This document shows positions 44,740 through 52,103 of a stretch of 64,000 nucleotides of DNA, in pieces. Position numbers and translations under genes: made by a program. The notes under the pieces are model-generated. The model saw nothing but the letters and a program-made list of their open reading frames with translations, searched no databases and was not told where the DNA came from. Positions within the stretch are counted from its first letter, which is position 1. Every line of letters begins with the position of its first letter. Source of the DNA: Nocardia camponoti (GTDB lineage Bacteria > Actinomycetota > Actinomycetes > Mycobacteriales > Mycobacteriaceae); contig NZ_BMMW01000004.1 of assembly GCF_014646135.1 (NCBI RefSeq), positions 1 through 64,000 on the forward strand. The letters are read 5' to 3'.

Positions 44740-45693
44740 CTAACCCCGTCGGCGGCGTGCGTCGCGCCAGAAAGGCGCACCGCTCGCCAGCTGTGCGGCA
44801 ACCGCGACACCAAGCGCGGCAACTTGCACCGCTTCCGACATGCGTACCGCGCGCCGCAGGTCAGCCACCTGTGGGGGTGGTCCATCGCCGAGTACCGGGC
44901 GCAGTTCAACGCCATGCCGATACTGCGTGCGACCGCCGAGTTGCACGCCGAGCGCCCCTGCCATCGACGCCTCGACAACGCCCGCGTTCGGGCTCGGGTG
45001 ATTGCCGGCGTCGCGTCGCCATGCGGTTAACGACTCGGCGAAGGTGCCCCCGACCAGCGGCGCGAGGGTGGCGGTGAGGAAACCGGTCAGTCGCGCGGGG
45101 GCCAGGTTCGCGACGTCATCCACCCGCGCGGCAGCCCACCCGAAGTTCTCGTAGCGGTCGTTGCGGTAGCCGATCATGGCGTCGAGGGTGTTGATCGCGC
45201 GGTAGCCGAGCAGGCCAGGAACGCCCGCGAGCGCACCCCACACCAGGGGCGCGACGGTGGCGTCGGAGGTGTTCTCGGCGATCGATTCGAGGGCGGCGCG
45301 GGCGAGTCCGTCGGCGCCGAGCACTGACGGGTCGCGCCCGCACAGCGAGGGCAGGAGTTCGCGCGCACCCGCCAGGTCGCCGCTTTCGAGCCGGTCAGCC
45401 ATCGCGTGCCCGGTCTTGGCGAGGCTGCGTCCGCCGAGGACGGTCCAGGTGGCGAGGGCGGTGCTCACCAGTCCGCCACGCGCCGCAAGGGCTCCGAGCG
45501 CGACAACGGACCCGACCGCGATGGCTTCGTGCACGACCCCGGCAGTCCGCGAATCCGCATAAGTGCGCTTCTCCAAAGCGATTGCGGCAGAACCAAATCC
45601 AGCGACGGGATGCCAACGACGGGGGTCACCCACCACCCGATCAAGCCCAAACCCGATCACAAGCCCAAGCGCCGCCGACGTCCCTTTTCGCAC
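44740..45693 (-). CDS. cobD: adenosylcobinamide-phosphate synthase
   Basis: A 317-residue polytopic membrane protein of the CobD/CbiB family, joining aminopropanol phosphate to adenosylcobyrinic acid. Family blocks are GFGLDRVVGDPRRWHPVAGFG near the N-terminus (split GLDRVVGDP, RWHPVAGFG), ALESIAENTSDATVAPL, and NTLDAMIGYRNDRYENFGWA. It matches Rv2236c. The GTG start follows TACTCT (45700-45705) by six bases, so it is probably leaderless. A 174-base gap to SURF1 contains no obvious hairpin or gene. Confidence 0.92.
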   Translation of the reverse strand: MRKGTSAALGLVIGFGLDRVVGDPRRWHPVAGFGSAAIALEKRTYADSRTAGVVHEAIAVGSVVALGALAARGGLVSTALATWTVLGGRSLAKTGHAMADRLESGDLAGARELLPSLCGRDPSVLGADGLARAALESIAENTSDATVAPLVWGALAGVPGLLGYRAINTLDAMIGYRNDRYENFGWAAARVDDVANLAPARLTGFLTATLAPLVGGTFAESLTAWRRDAGNHPSPNAGVVEASMAGALGVQLGGRTQYRHGVELRPVLGDGPPPQVADLRRAVRMSEAVQVAALGVAVAAQLASGAPFWRDARRRRG

Positions 45694-45699
45694 GGGCGA

Positions 45700-45705
45700 A
45701 GAGTA
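45700..45705 (-). promoter_or_regulatory. -10 element, leaderless start of cobD
   Basis: TACTCT on the minus strand ends six bases before the GTG at 45693, with no ribosome site. It abuts the first unit of the 210-bp tandem array. Confidence 0.5.
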
Positions 45706-45720
45706 GCGCGCACGGCTGAG

Positions 45721-46440
45721 CCGACCGTCCGCGAAGGGGCAGCGGGAACGCGCGCGTGAGCTTCGAGCCGGATTGCTGCAGCGTCGAGCGACGAGCCGTG
45801 CATGCGACGCGATGCCGATCTGAACTAGTGCGGTCCACGTGATTCAAGGCGCCGCGCGCTCGCGGGATGCGTGACCCCGCGTTCAAACAGGGGACCCGGC
45901 CTACTCCCCCGCAACCTCGGCGGCGACGATCCGACCGCCCGCGAAGGGGCAGCGGGAACGCGCGCGTGAGCTTCGAGCCGGATTGCTGCAGCGTCGAGCG
46001 ACGAGCCGTGCATGCGACGCGATGCCGATCTGAACTAGCGCGGTCCACGTGATTCAAGGCACCGCGCGCTCGCGGGATGCGTGACCCCGCGTTCAAACAG
46101 GGGACCCGGCCTACTCCACCGCAACCTCGGCGGCGACGATCCGACCGCCCATCGCGACCAACCCCGCGCCCAAACTCGCAGGATGCGTTGCCCCGCGTTC
46201 AAACAGGGGTCCCGACCTGCTCCCCCGCAACCTCGGCGGCGACGATCCGACCGCCCGCGAAGGTCGGCGGGGACGCGCGCGTGAGCTTCGAGCCCGACTA
46301 CTGACCGTGTCGAGCGACGAGCCGTGCATGCGACGCGATGCCGATCTGAACTAGTGCGGTCCACGTAATTCAAGGCACCGCGCGCTCGCGGGATGCGTGA
46401 CCCGCGTTCGAGCAGGGCCCGACCTACTCCCCCGCAACCA
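45721..46440. repeat. 210-bp tandem repeat array downstream of ald
   Basis: Units start at 45721, 45931, 46141 and 46247. The first two are 210 bases each and differ at about four positions. The third is a 106-base deleted form, and the fourth is diverged and runs into the ald 3' end. The third unit contains ATCGCGACCAACCCCGCGCC, a near copy of the final ald codons (GLGAGLVAMGG), so the array grew from the ald 3' end. It fills the whole 730-base gap between cobD and ald; no gene was seen inside. Confidence 0.88.
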
Positions 46441-47491
46441 GCCGACCACCCATCGCAACGAGACCCGCGCCCAACCCCGGGTCGTCCGCGCATGCCGCGT
46501 CCGCGCCAACCTCGGCGAGTTCGATGACGTACGGCAATGTCGCGTTCGTTAAGGCCACCGTCGAGGTGTGCGGGACCGCGCCCGGCATGTTCGCGACGCA
46601 ATAGAACAGTGAATTGGCAACGGGGAACGTGGGATTCGCGTGGGTGGTTGGCCGTGACGAAGCGAAGCAGCCGCCCTGGTCGATGGCGATGTCGACCAGC
46701 ACCGACCCCGGTCGCATAGCGCCGACCAGTTCGTCAGACACCAGGCGCGGGGCTCGCGCGCCAGGAACGAGGACCGCGCCGATCACGAGATCGGCTGCGG
46801 TAACGGACCTTTCGATCTCCGCCGACGTTGACGCCAACGTGGTGACGCGGTGGTCGAACAGGGCGTCGAGCTGTCGCAGGCGTCCGAGGTTCGTGTCGAG
46901 CACACTCACCCGCGCGCCCATCCCCACCGCGACGGCGGCCGCGTTCGTGCCCGCCGTCCCGCCGCCAAGCACAACAACGTCGGCCGGGCGCGTCCCCGGC
47001 ACCCCACCGAGCAGCACGCCCGCCCCGCCAAGCGGTGCCATCAGGTGATACGCGCCCACCTGCACGCTGAGCTTGCCCGCGACCTCACTCATCGGCGCGA
47101 GCAGCGGCAACCCGCCGTCGGGCCCGCGCACCGCTTCATAGGCGATCGCGGTGATGCCGGAGTTCAAGATCGCGTCGGTGCACGATTGCGACGCCGCCAA
47201 ATGCAGAAACGTAAACAGCGCCTGCCCGGCGCGCATCAGCGAATACTCTTCGGGCATAGGCTCTTTCACCTTGAGAATGAGCTCGGCCGCCCACACCTCC
47301 TTGGCGTTGTCGGCGATGCGCGCGCCCGCCGCCCGATAGGCGCCATCGTCGAACCCGGACCCACGCCCGGCGCCGGCTTGGACAACAACCGCATGCCCGC
47401 GCCCAACGAGTTCGGCCGCGCCTGCGGGCGTCAACGCCACCCGTGACTCCTGCGGTTTAACCTCCGTCGGCACGCCCACCGTTCGCGTCAT
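46424..47491 (-). CDS. ald: alanine dehydrogenase
   Basis: A 355-residue NAD-dependent enzyme interconverting L-alanine and pyruvate plus ammonia. It has VGVPTEVKPQESRVALTPAG at the N-terminus (split VPTEVKPQESRVALTP), the catalytic-region LFTFLHLAAS, the NAD fold VVLGGGTAGTNAAAVAVGMG and the C-terminal LPYVIELAEVG. It is about 15 residues shorter than typical 371-residue enzymes, mostly at the C-terminus, right where the repeat array begins. ATG 47491 follows TAAGCT by six bases. Confidence 0.93.
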   Translation of the reverse strand: MTRTVGVPTEVKPQESRVALTPAGAAELVGRGHAVVVQAGAGRGSGFDDGAYRAAGARIADNAKEVWAAELILKVKEPMPEEYSLMRAGQALFTFLHLAASQSCTDAILNSGITAIAYEAVRGPDGGLPLLAPMSEVAGKLSVQVGAYHLMAPLGGAGVLLGGVPGTRPADVVVLGGGTAGTNAAAVAVGMGARVSVLDTNLGRLRQLDALFDHRVTTLASTSAEIERSVTAADLVIGAVLVPGARAPRLVSDELVGAMRPGSVLVDIAIDQGGCFASSRPTTHANPTFPVANSLFYCVANMPGAVPHTSTVALTNATLPYVIELAEVGADAACADDPGLGAGLVAMGGRLVAGE

Positions 47492-47837
47492 CACCCCAGC
47501 TTAGGACGGTTGCCCGCCACTAAATGGGAAACCAGACCGTGGTGCCGGGCAGCGACTCCTACGACGTCGAAGATAGCCGTGCCCCCGGACCAAACGAGGC
47601 GACAACACAGCACACGGCGTCACATTCCGAACACCGCGGCTCCCGCATTTGTGGGGTCGCCAATGCGACTGACCCACCGTGTGGCCGCCTACCCTGCTAG
47701 CGCGACCGCTGCCGGGCCGCCCACCAACCAACCGGGCTCACTGCCACCGGCGCAGCCGCCACCTCGTCCGGTAGGCCGACAACCCAGCCAATAGCCGACG
47801 TCATCACCGCGACCAGCCACTGATCGATGGCGCAGCT
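47492..47837. other. non-coding region upstream of ald
   Basis: This stretch holds the ald promoter (TAAGCT at 47498-47503, minus strand, six bases before the ATG). Otherwise I see no gene, hairpin or recognised motif before the 122-bp repeat array begins. Confidence 0.5.
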
Positions 47838-48249
47838 GCCCGCGCGACAAGTTGCCGCCCCGGTCACGACCTGTCCGTGGACGGGACCGGCCTGCTAACC
47901 TCCGCAGCGGTCGGCACAACCATCCGCGCGCCGGAGCCGCCGCAGGCGCAACATTCGTTGCCCGCGCGACAAGTTGCCGCCCCGGTCACGACCTGTCCGT
48001 GGACGGGACCGGCCTGCTAACCTCCGCAGCGGTCGGCACAACCATCCGCGCGCCGGAGCCGCCGCAGGCGCAACATTCGTTGCCCGCACGACAAGTTTTC
48101 GCAGTTACGACCTGCGCGCGAACGCGACCGCCCTAACTAACCGCCGACACAACCATCCCCGCGTCGCGGGCCGTCGCAGGCGCAACACTCGTTGTCCGCA
48201 CGACAAGTTTCCGCCGCACATGAGCCGGCCCGTAGACGCGATTGCCCTA
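47838..48249. repeat. 122-bp tandem repeat array downstream of Thr/Cys-rich lipoprotein
   Basis: Units start at 47838, 47960, 48082 and 48194. The first two (122 bases each) appear identical. The third is diverged (112 bases). The fourth is partial and runs into the 3' end of the lipoprotein gene at GCCCTAACTAGCTGCC. Each full unit carries an inverted repeat CCGGTC...GTCC-GT-GGAC...ACCGG that can fold. No coding potential was seen. The gradient from identical to diverged units points to growth away from the gene. Confidence 0.88.
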
Positions 48250-48858
48250 ACTAGCTGCCGTAGTCGTCGGCGCAACCGTTTCCGCCGCCGTAGTCGTAGG
48301 CGTGACAGTCGTTGTCGGAGCAACAGTTTCCGTAGTGGGCGCAACCGTCGTCGTAGGCGCGACGGTTGTCGTCGGTGCGACCGTTGTCGGCGTAACCGTC
48401 GTTGTCGGGGCCGGAGGCTCTTCCGTCGGGCACTCCGACCCGCATCCACACTGGCCGAATCCGCACTGATCCGTCCCGCAGAATTTCACCCCTTCCGGAC
48501 AACCCGGGCCGGTCTCACTCGGCGCTTCACCCGGGTCGACGACGGGCGCGGCCTGGTCACCCGTGCCTCCGCTGGGCAACCCCGGATCGCCCGACCCCCC
48601 GCCAGGTAGCGCACTACCGCCGGCACCAGGCGCCTCCGCCCCAGGCGCGGGCACCGCCGACGTCGTACTAGCAGCCGCGGCCTTGCTCGTAGTCGTTACT
48701 CGCGCAGACGACGTCGGCGCGATCGTCCCCGAATCCCCACTCGACGAACACCCGACGGCGACAACGAAAATCGGCAACATCACCGCGAGCAACACCCGCG
48801 ACGACGACCGCATCCAACAATTCAGCAACTGCCATGCTTCCCAGACTCGCAACCGCAT
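48247..48858 (-). CDS. lipoprotein with Cys-rich cluster and Thr/Val-Ala-Pro repeats
   Basis: A 203-residue predicted lipoprotein. Its signal peptide, VLLAVMLPIFVVAVGC, carries a lipobox after an unusually long 20-residue N-region. Then come a Ser/Thr/Ala-rich linker, a Gly/Pro-rich stretch, a compact cluster with six cysteines (GCPEGVKFCGTDQCGFGQC then GCGSEC), and a final ~50-residue TTTVAPTTT-type repeat ending at the stop. No family is recognised; a metal-binding or disulfide-knotted surface protein is possible. ATG 48858 has GAGGAGAG upstream, which favours it over ATG 48813. The 3' end borders the 122-bp array. Confidence 0.65.
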   Translation of the reverse strand: MRLRVWEAWQLLNCWMRSSSRVLLAVMLPIFVVAVGCSSSGDSGTIAPTSSARVTTTSKAAAASTTSAVPAPGAEAPGAGGSALPGGGSGDPGLPSGGTGDQAAPVVDPGEAPSETGPGCPEGVKFCGTDQCGFGQCGCGSECPTEEPPAPTTTVTPTTVAPTTTVAPTTTVAPTTETVAPTTTVTPTTTAAETVAPTTTAAS

Positions 48859-48885
48859 TTCTCTCCTCTATAAAACCGAAATAGA

Positions 48886-48903
48886 CGCACCAAAACCGGT
48901 GCG
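48886..48903. terminator. small hairpin after MBL-fold gene
   Basis: CGCACC pairs with GGTGCG around a 6-base loop, 12 bases past the MBL gene stop and just upstream of the lipoprotein ribosome site on the minus strand. It is a weak candidate terminator. Confidence 0.35.
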
Positions 48904-48914
48904 CGCCAACGAAA

Positions 48915-49685
48915 CTAAACCGCGAAAATCTCGCCACGTACCGGAATTCGCAACTGTTCACTCCGCCCCGCAAATCCGAAGGTCAGTGCCAAATACTCAA
49001 GGGTCTCGGTGAAATGCGCCCACCCGTCGGCATGCACGGGCACGATCAGCGCGTCGCCAAGCACCTCGGTGGCCTGCACGGCGGTGCGCGCGTTGAGCGT
49101 CACGTCGGCGTCGCCGAATCGACCAGCGTTCGCCGCGCCAATGTGTAAGACCGCGACGTCGATCCGCCCGATCCGCTCCACAATCGACGCGACAACGTCG
49201 ATCGACGCGTTGTCGCCCGACACATAAACCACCGGCTCCCCAGCCGCCCGCAACACGAACCCCGTGACCACGCCGGCGACCGGTTCGCACCCAACCGGCC
49301 CGTGGAGCGCGGGCACGGCTGTCACGTCAACGTCGCCAACCCGCACGGTTTCCCACGGATCCAGCCCGCGCACCCCGCTGATGCGGGCGGCGGCGTCGGG
49401 CGTCGACAGCACCGTCTCAACGCGACCGAGCAACGCGCGACCGGCGTTGTCGAGGTTGTCCGCGTGCTGGTCATGCGACAGCAAAACCACGTCGATAGCC
49501 CCGATGTCATCGACCGAAACCGCGGGCCCGGTGAGCTTGTGCAGCACGATCGGTCCGGGGTAGTCGCCGGGTTCATCGAAGGTGGGGTCGGTCAACCACG
49601 TCAGGCCGCCGTAGCCGAACCGCAGCGTTGGTCCACCGGTGTGCAGTGCGTCGATAAGCGTTGGGCGCGTGATGGTCTCGGTCAT
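48915..49685 (-). CDS. MBL-fold metallo-hydrolase (UlaG-like)
   Basis: A 256-residue metallo-beta-lactamase-fold protein. The metal-binding motif is LLSHDQHADNLD near residue 70, and further ligands lie in VPALHGP and VPVHADGWAHF. It is the UlaG/L-ascorbate-6-phosphate-lactonase-like subfamily; the substrate is unknown. The ATG follows GAAGCT by six bases on the minus strand, compatible with a leaderless start. It is divergent from the GlxA regulator gene, 70 bases away. Confidence 0.85.
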   Translation of the reverse strand: MTETITRPTLIDALHTGGPTLRFGYGGLTWLTDPTFDEPGDYPGPIVLHKLTGPAVSVDDIGAIDVVLLSHDQHADNLDNAGRALLGRVETVLSTPDAAARISGVRGLDPWETVRVGDVDVTAVPALHGPVGCEPVAGVVTGFVLRAAGEPVVYVSGDNASIDVVASIVERIGRIDVAVLHIGAANAGRFGDADVTLNARTAVQATEVLGDALIVPVHADGWAHFTETLEYLALTFGFAGRSEQLRIPVRGEIFAV

Positions 49686-49743
49686 GACGCAAGCTTCGCG
49701 TGCCGCACCGCGACAAACCAGTGGCCCCCAGGCCGACTATCGC

Positions 49744-49749
49744 TAATAT
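49744..49749 (+). promoter_or_regulatory. -10 element, leaderless start of GlxA-type regulator
   Basis: TAATAT ends exactly six bases before the ATG at 49756. It is the closest match to consensus among the leaderless candidates in the window. Confidence 0.65.
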
Positions 49750-49755
49750 CGGGCC

Positions 49756-50712
49756 ATGCGCAAGGTGGCGGTCATCGCGTTCGACGGCATCAGCCCGTTT
49801 CATCTTTCGGTGCCAAGCCTCGTGCTCGGCAGGGTCGGCACCGGCGTCGATGGTCAGCCGCCATACGAGGTCACCGTCTGCACCGAAGGTCCCGGAACCC
49901 TTTCCACCGCAGCTGGATTCGACATCACCGTCAACCACGGCCTCGACCTCATCACGACCGCCGACCTGGTGATTTTCCCGGCGTGGGAGCGCGGCCGCGT
50001 CCCTTCGCAAGCTCTCACCGACGCCGTCAAAGCCGCCCACGCCCGGGGCGCGCGCGTTGTCGGCCTGTGCTTCGGCGCGTGGGCCATCGCCGCGATCGGC
50101 CTCACCGACGGCCGCGAAATCACCACACACTGGGCCGCCGCCGACGACCTCGCCACGACCTACCCCGCCATCACCGTCCGCGCCGACCGCCTGTGGACCG
50201 ACCTCGGCGACGTCATCACCTCAGCTGGCGTCGCCGCCGCCCTCGACTGCCTGCTCCACATCGTCCGCACCGACCTCGGCGCACGCACGGCGACCGAACT
50301 CGCGCGCGCCCTGGTCACCGCGCCGCATCGCAGCGGTTCGCAAGCGCAATTCATTCCGATCGCCGTGCCCGACCGCATCGCCGACGACCCGATCGAACAC
50401 GCGATGTCATGGGCGCGCACCCACCTCGAAACCACCATCGACCTCGACGGTTGGGCGCGCCAAACCCACCTTTCGCGCCGCACCTTCACCCGCCGCTTCC
50501 GCGAGCGAACCGGAACGAGCCCGCAACAGTGGCTGCTGCAACAGCGCACTGACCACGCTCGACTATTACTTGAGTCGACCGACTTGGCCGTTGACCGCAT
50601 CGCCGAACGCACCGGTTTCGGTAGCGCGGTGAGCTTGCGTCACCACTTCCATCGCATGCTCGGCCTCTCCCCAGCGGCCCACCGCAGTCAGTTTCGGGAG
50701 GTGGCGTCATAA
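49756..50712 (+). CDS. GlxA-family transcriptional regulator (DJ-1/PfpI + AraC HTH)
   Basis: A 318-residue regulator. Residues 1-175 are a DJ-1/PfpI-like domain with the nucleophile-elbow cysteine in VVGLCFGAWAIA and HWAAADDLA. The C-terminal ~100 residues are an AraC double HTH (WARQTHLSRRTFTRRFRERTG, split HLSRRTFTRRF, then IAERTGFGSAVSLRHHFHR). It likely activates nearby genes in response to an unknown small molecule. It is followed after 8 bases by the gamma-carbonic anhydrase gene. Confidence 0.9.
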   Translation: MRKVAVIAFDGISPFHLSVPSLVLGRVGTGVDGQPPYEVTVCTEGPGTLSTAAGFDITVNHGLDLITTADLVIFPAWERGRVPSQALTDAVKAAHARGARVVGLCFGAWAIAAIGLTDGREITTHWAAADDLATTYPAITVRADRLWTDLGDVITSAGVAAALDCLLHIVRTDLGARTATELARALVTAPHRSGSQAQFIPIAVPDRIADDPIEHAMSWARTHLETTIDLDGWARQTHLSRRTFTRRFRERTGTSPQQWLLQQRTDHARLLLESTDLAVDRIAERTGFGSAVSLRHHFHRMLGLSPAAHRSQFREVAS

Positions 50713-50713
50713 T
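50708..50713 (+). promoter_or_regulatory. -10 element, leaderless start of gamma-carbonic anhydrase
   Basis: CATAAT overlaps the upstream stop codon and ends seven bases before the ATG at 50721. The gene may thus be expressed independently of the regulator gene. Confidence 0.5.
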
Positions 50714-50720
50714 CGCGGGC

Positions 50721-51239
50721 ATGATCATCTCTGTGAACGGGCACACTCCCACCATCGATGAGACGGCGTGGCTCGCGCCGAACGCGACCGTGATTGGCCA
50801 GGTCACGCTCGGTCCCGAGGTGGGAATTTGGTACAACGCGGTGGTTCGCGGCGACGTTGAAGGCATCACGCTCGGCGCGCGCACCAACATTCAGGACGGC
50901 TGCGCGCTGCATGCCGACCCCGGTTTCCCGCTGACGGTCGGGTCGGGCGTTTCGGTCGGTCACAACGCGATCCTGCACGGCTGCACCGTCGGCGATGACG
51001 TGCTCGTCGGCATGGGCGCCACCGTCCTCAATGGCGCGGTGATCGGGTCCGGCTCGCTGATCGCCGCGAACGCCCTGATCCCGCAGGGCGCGGTGATTCC
51101 GCCGAACTCGCTGGTCGCTGGCGTGCCGGGCAAGGTGCGACGGGAATTGTCCGAAGACGAACTCAACGGCATCAAGCTCAACGCCGCGGGCTACGTGCAC
51201 AACATTTCGGTGCATCGGGGCGCGACCCAGGTCGACTGA
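50721..51239 (+). CDS. gamma-class carbonic anhydrase family protein
   Basis: A 172-residue left-handed beta-helix (hexapeptide) protein. It has VVRGDVEGITLGARTNIQD, the zinc histidines in ALHADPGFPL and VGHNAILHGC, and VAGVPGKVRRELSEDE at the C-terminus. Typical length and motifs fit YrdA/CamH-type proteins. It may hydrate CO2 or act as a related acyl or metal enzyme; activity is not certain from sequence. Confidence 0.9.
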   Translation: MIISVNGHTPTIDETAWLAPNATVIGQVTLGPEVGIWYNAVVRGDVEGITLGARTNIQDGCALHADPGFPLTVGSGVSVGHNAILHGCTVGDDVLVGMGATVLNGAVIGSGSLIAANALIPQGAVIPPNSLVAGVPGKVRRELSEDELNGIKLNAAGYVHNISVHRGATQVD

Positions 51240-51316
51240 TTCGCCCTTGTGAACCGCCACACTGATCAAGCGTCCAGTAGGCCTGCCTGGTAGTTTTGGG
51301 GGCAGGAGGTATCGCG

Positions 51317-51490
51317 GTGACCTACACGAAGGCGCGTTTTCGGCTCAGTGTCGCCGACATCGCGGCGCAACCGGGCGGCATCGACGCCCTGGTGCAGCGC
51401 ATCGTCGAATTGCGTTCGCGCGGAATGGATTTCGCGGCTAAGGCGATCGAAGCCGAAATGGCGGAGCTGGATGTGACGCCGCGCGGCTGA
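51317..51490 (+). CDS. small conserved hypothetical protein
   Basis: A 57-residue protein starting at a GTG with an excellent AGGAGG seven bases upstream. It is amphipathic and helical (GGIDALVQRIVELRSRGMDFAAKAIEAEM, split GGIDALVQRIVELR, RGMDFAAKAIEAEM) without cysteines or transmembrane segment. I do not recognise it. It lies between the carbonic anhydrase and TetR genes on the same strand. Confidence 0.6.
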   Translation: MTYTKARFRLSVADIAAQPGGIDALVQRIVELRSRGMDFAAKAIEAEMAELDVTPRG

Positions 51491-51494
51491 CGCG

Positions 51495-51500
51495 GATAAT
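51495..51500 (+). promoter_or_regulatory. -10 element, leaderless start of TetR regulator
   Basis: GATAAT ends six bases before the ATG at 51507; no ribosome site is present. Confidence 0.6.
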
Positions 51501-51506
51501 CGAGCC

Positions 51507-52103
51507 ATGTCCACCGTCGAAACCTTTCTGGCGCGAATCCAGGCAACGCCGTCGACCGAGCGCGATCAAGTGCTCGACTCGGCGCTGTCGGCGTTCCTGG
51601 ATTTCGGTATCAAACGCACCAGCATGGGCGAGATCGCGCGACGGGCCGCCATCAGCCCAGCAACGCTGTATCGGCGATACGAATCCAAGAACGACCTGGT
51701 CACCGCCGTCGCGATCCGCGAGGCACACCACCTGGTTACCGCCGTTGACGAACGCGTGCGCGCGGTGTCGGACCCGGCTGAGCAGCTAGTTGAGATGTTC
51801 GTCGCGTTCGTGAGCGCGAGCGCACGCAACCCGCTGCTGTCGCGTTTGCTTGCGACGGAACCGGAAATCGTCCTCCCGCGCCTCACCACCGAGGCCGCGC
51901 CGATGCTCGCGGTCGGCCGTGAATACATCGCGGCGAAGCTGCGCGAGCACGAGTTGGTAAGCGACCCGGACGTGGTGGCGGAAGTCTTTGCCCGCCTTGC
52001 TCTTTCGCTAGCGCTAACCCCAGACGGACTGATCCCGCTGGACGACGCGGAAGCGGGCCGCACCTTCGCCCGCACATTGCTACCGCTTGTCGGGTTCCCC
52101 TGA
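51507..52103 (+). CDS. TetR-family transcriptional regulator
   Basis: A 198-residue repressor-type protein. The N-terminal HTH reads VLDSALSAFLDFGIKRTSMGEIARRA then ISPATLYRRYESKNDLV (residues about 17-64), followed by a helical ligand-binding domain. The target is unknown; no obvious inverted operator lies at its own leaderless promoter. Its last 24 bases overlap the 3' end of the convergent DNA methyltransferase gene. Confidence 0.88.
   Translation: MSTVETFLARIQATPSTERDQVLDSALSAFLDFGIKRTSMGEIARRAAISPATLYRRYESKNDLVTAVAIREAHHLVTAVDERVRAVSDPAEQLVEMFVAFVSASARNPLLSRLLATEPEIVLPRLTTEAAPMLAVGREYIAAKLREHELVSDPDVVAEVFARLALSLALTPDGLIPLDDAEAGRTFARTLLPLVGFP

Noticed and set aside
45641..46601. Several open frames of 60-190 codons inside the 210-bp repeat array
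   Set aside because: They repeat the same residues with each DNA unit, lack ribosome sites, and the units are non-coding copies containing an ald 3' fragment.
45721..48249. CRISPR arrays
   Set aside because: Both repeat regions have long (122 and 210 bp) head-to-tail units without unique spacers, and no cas gene is present.
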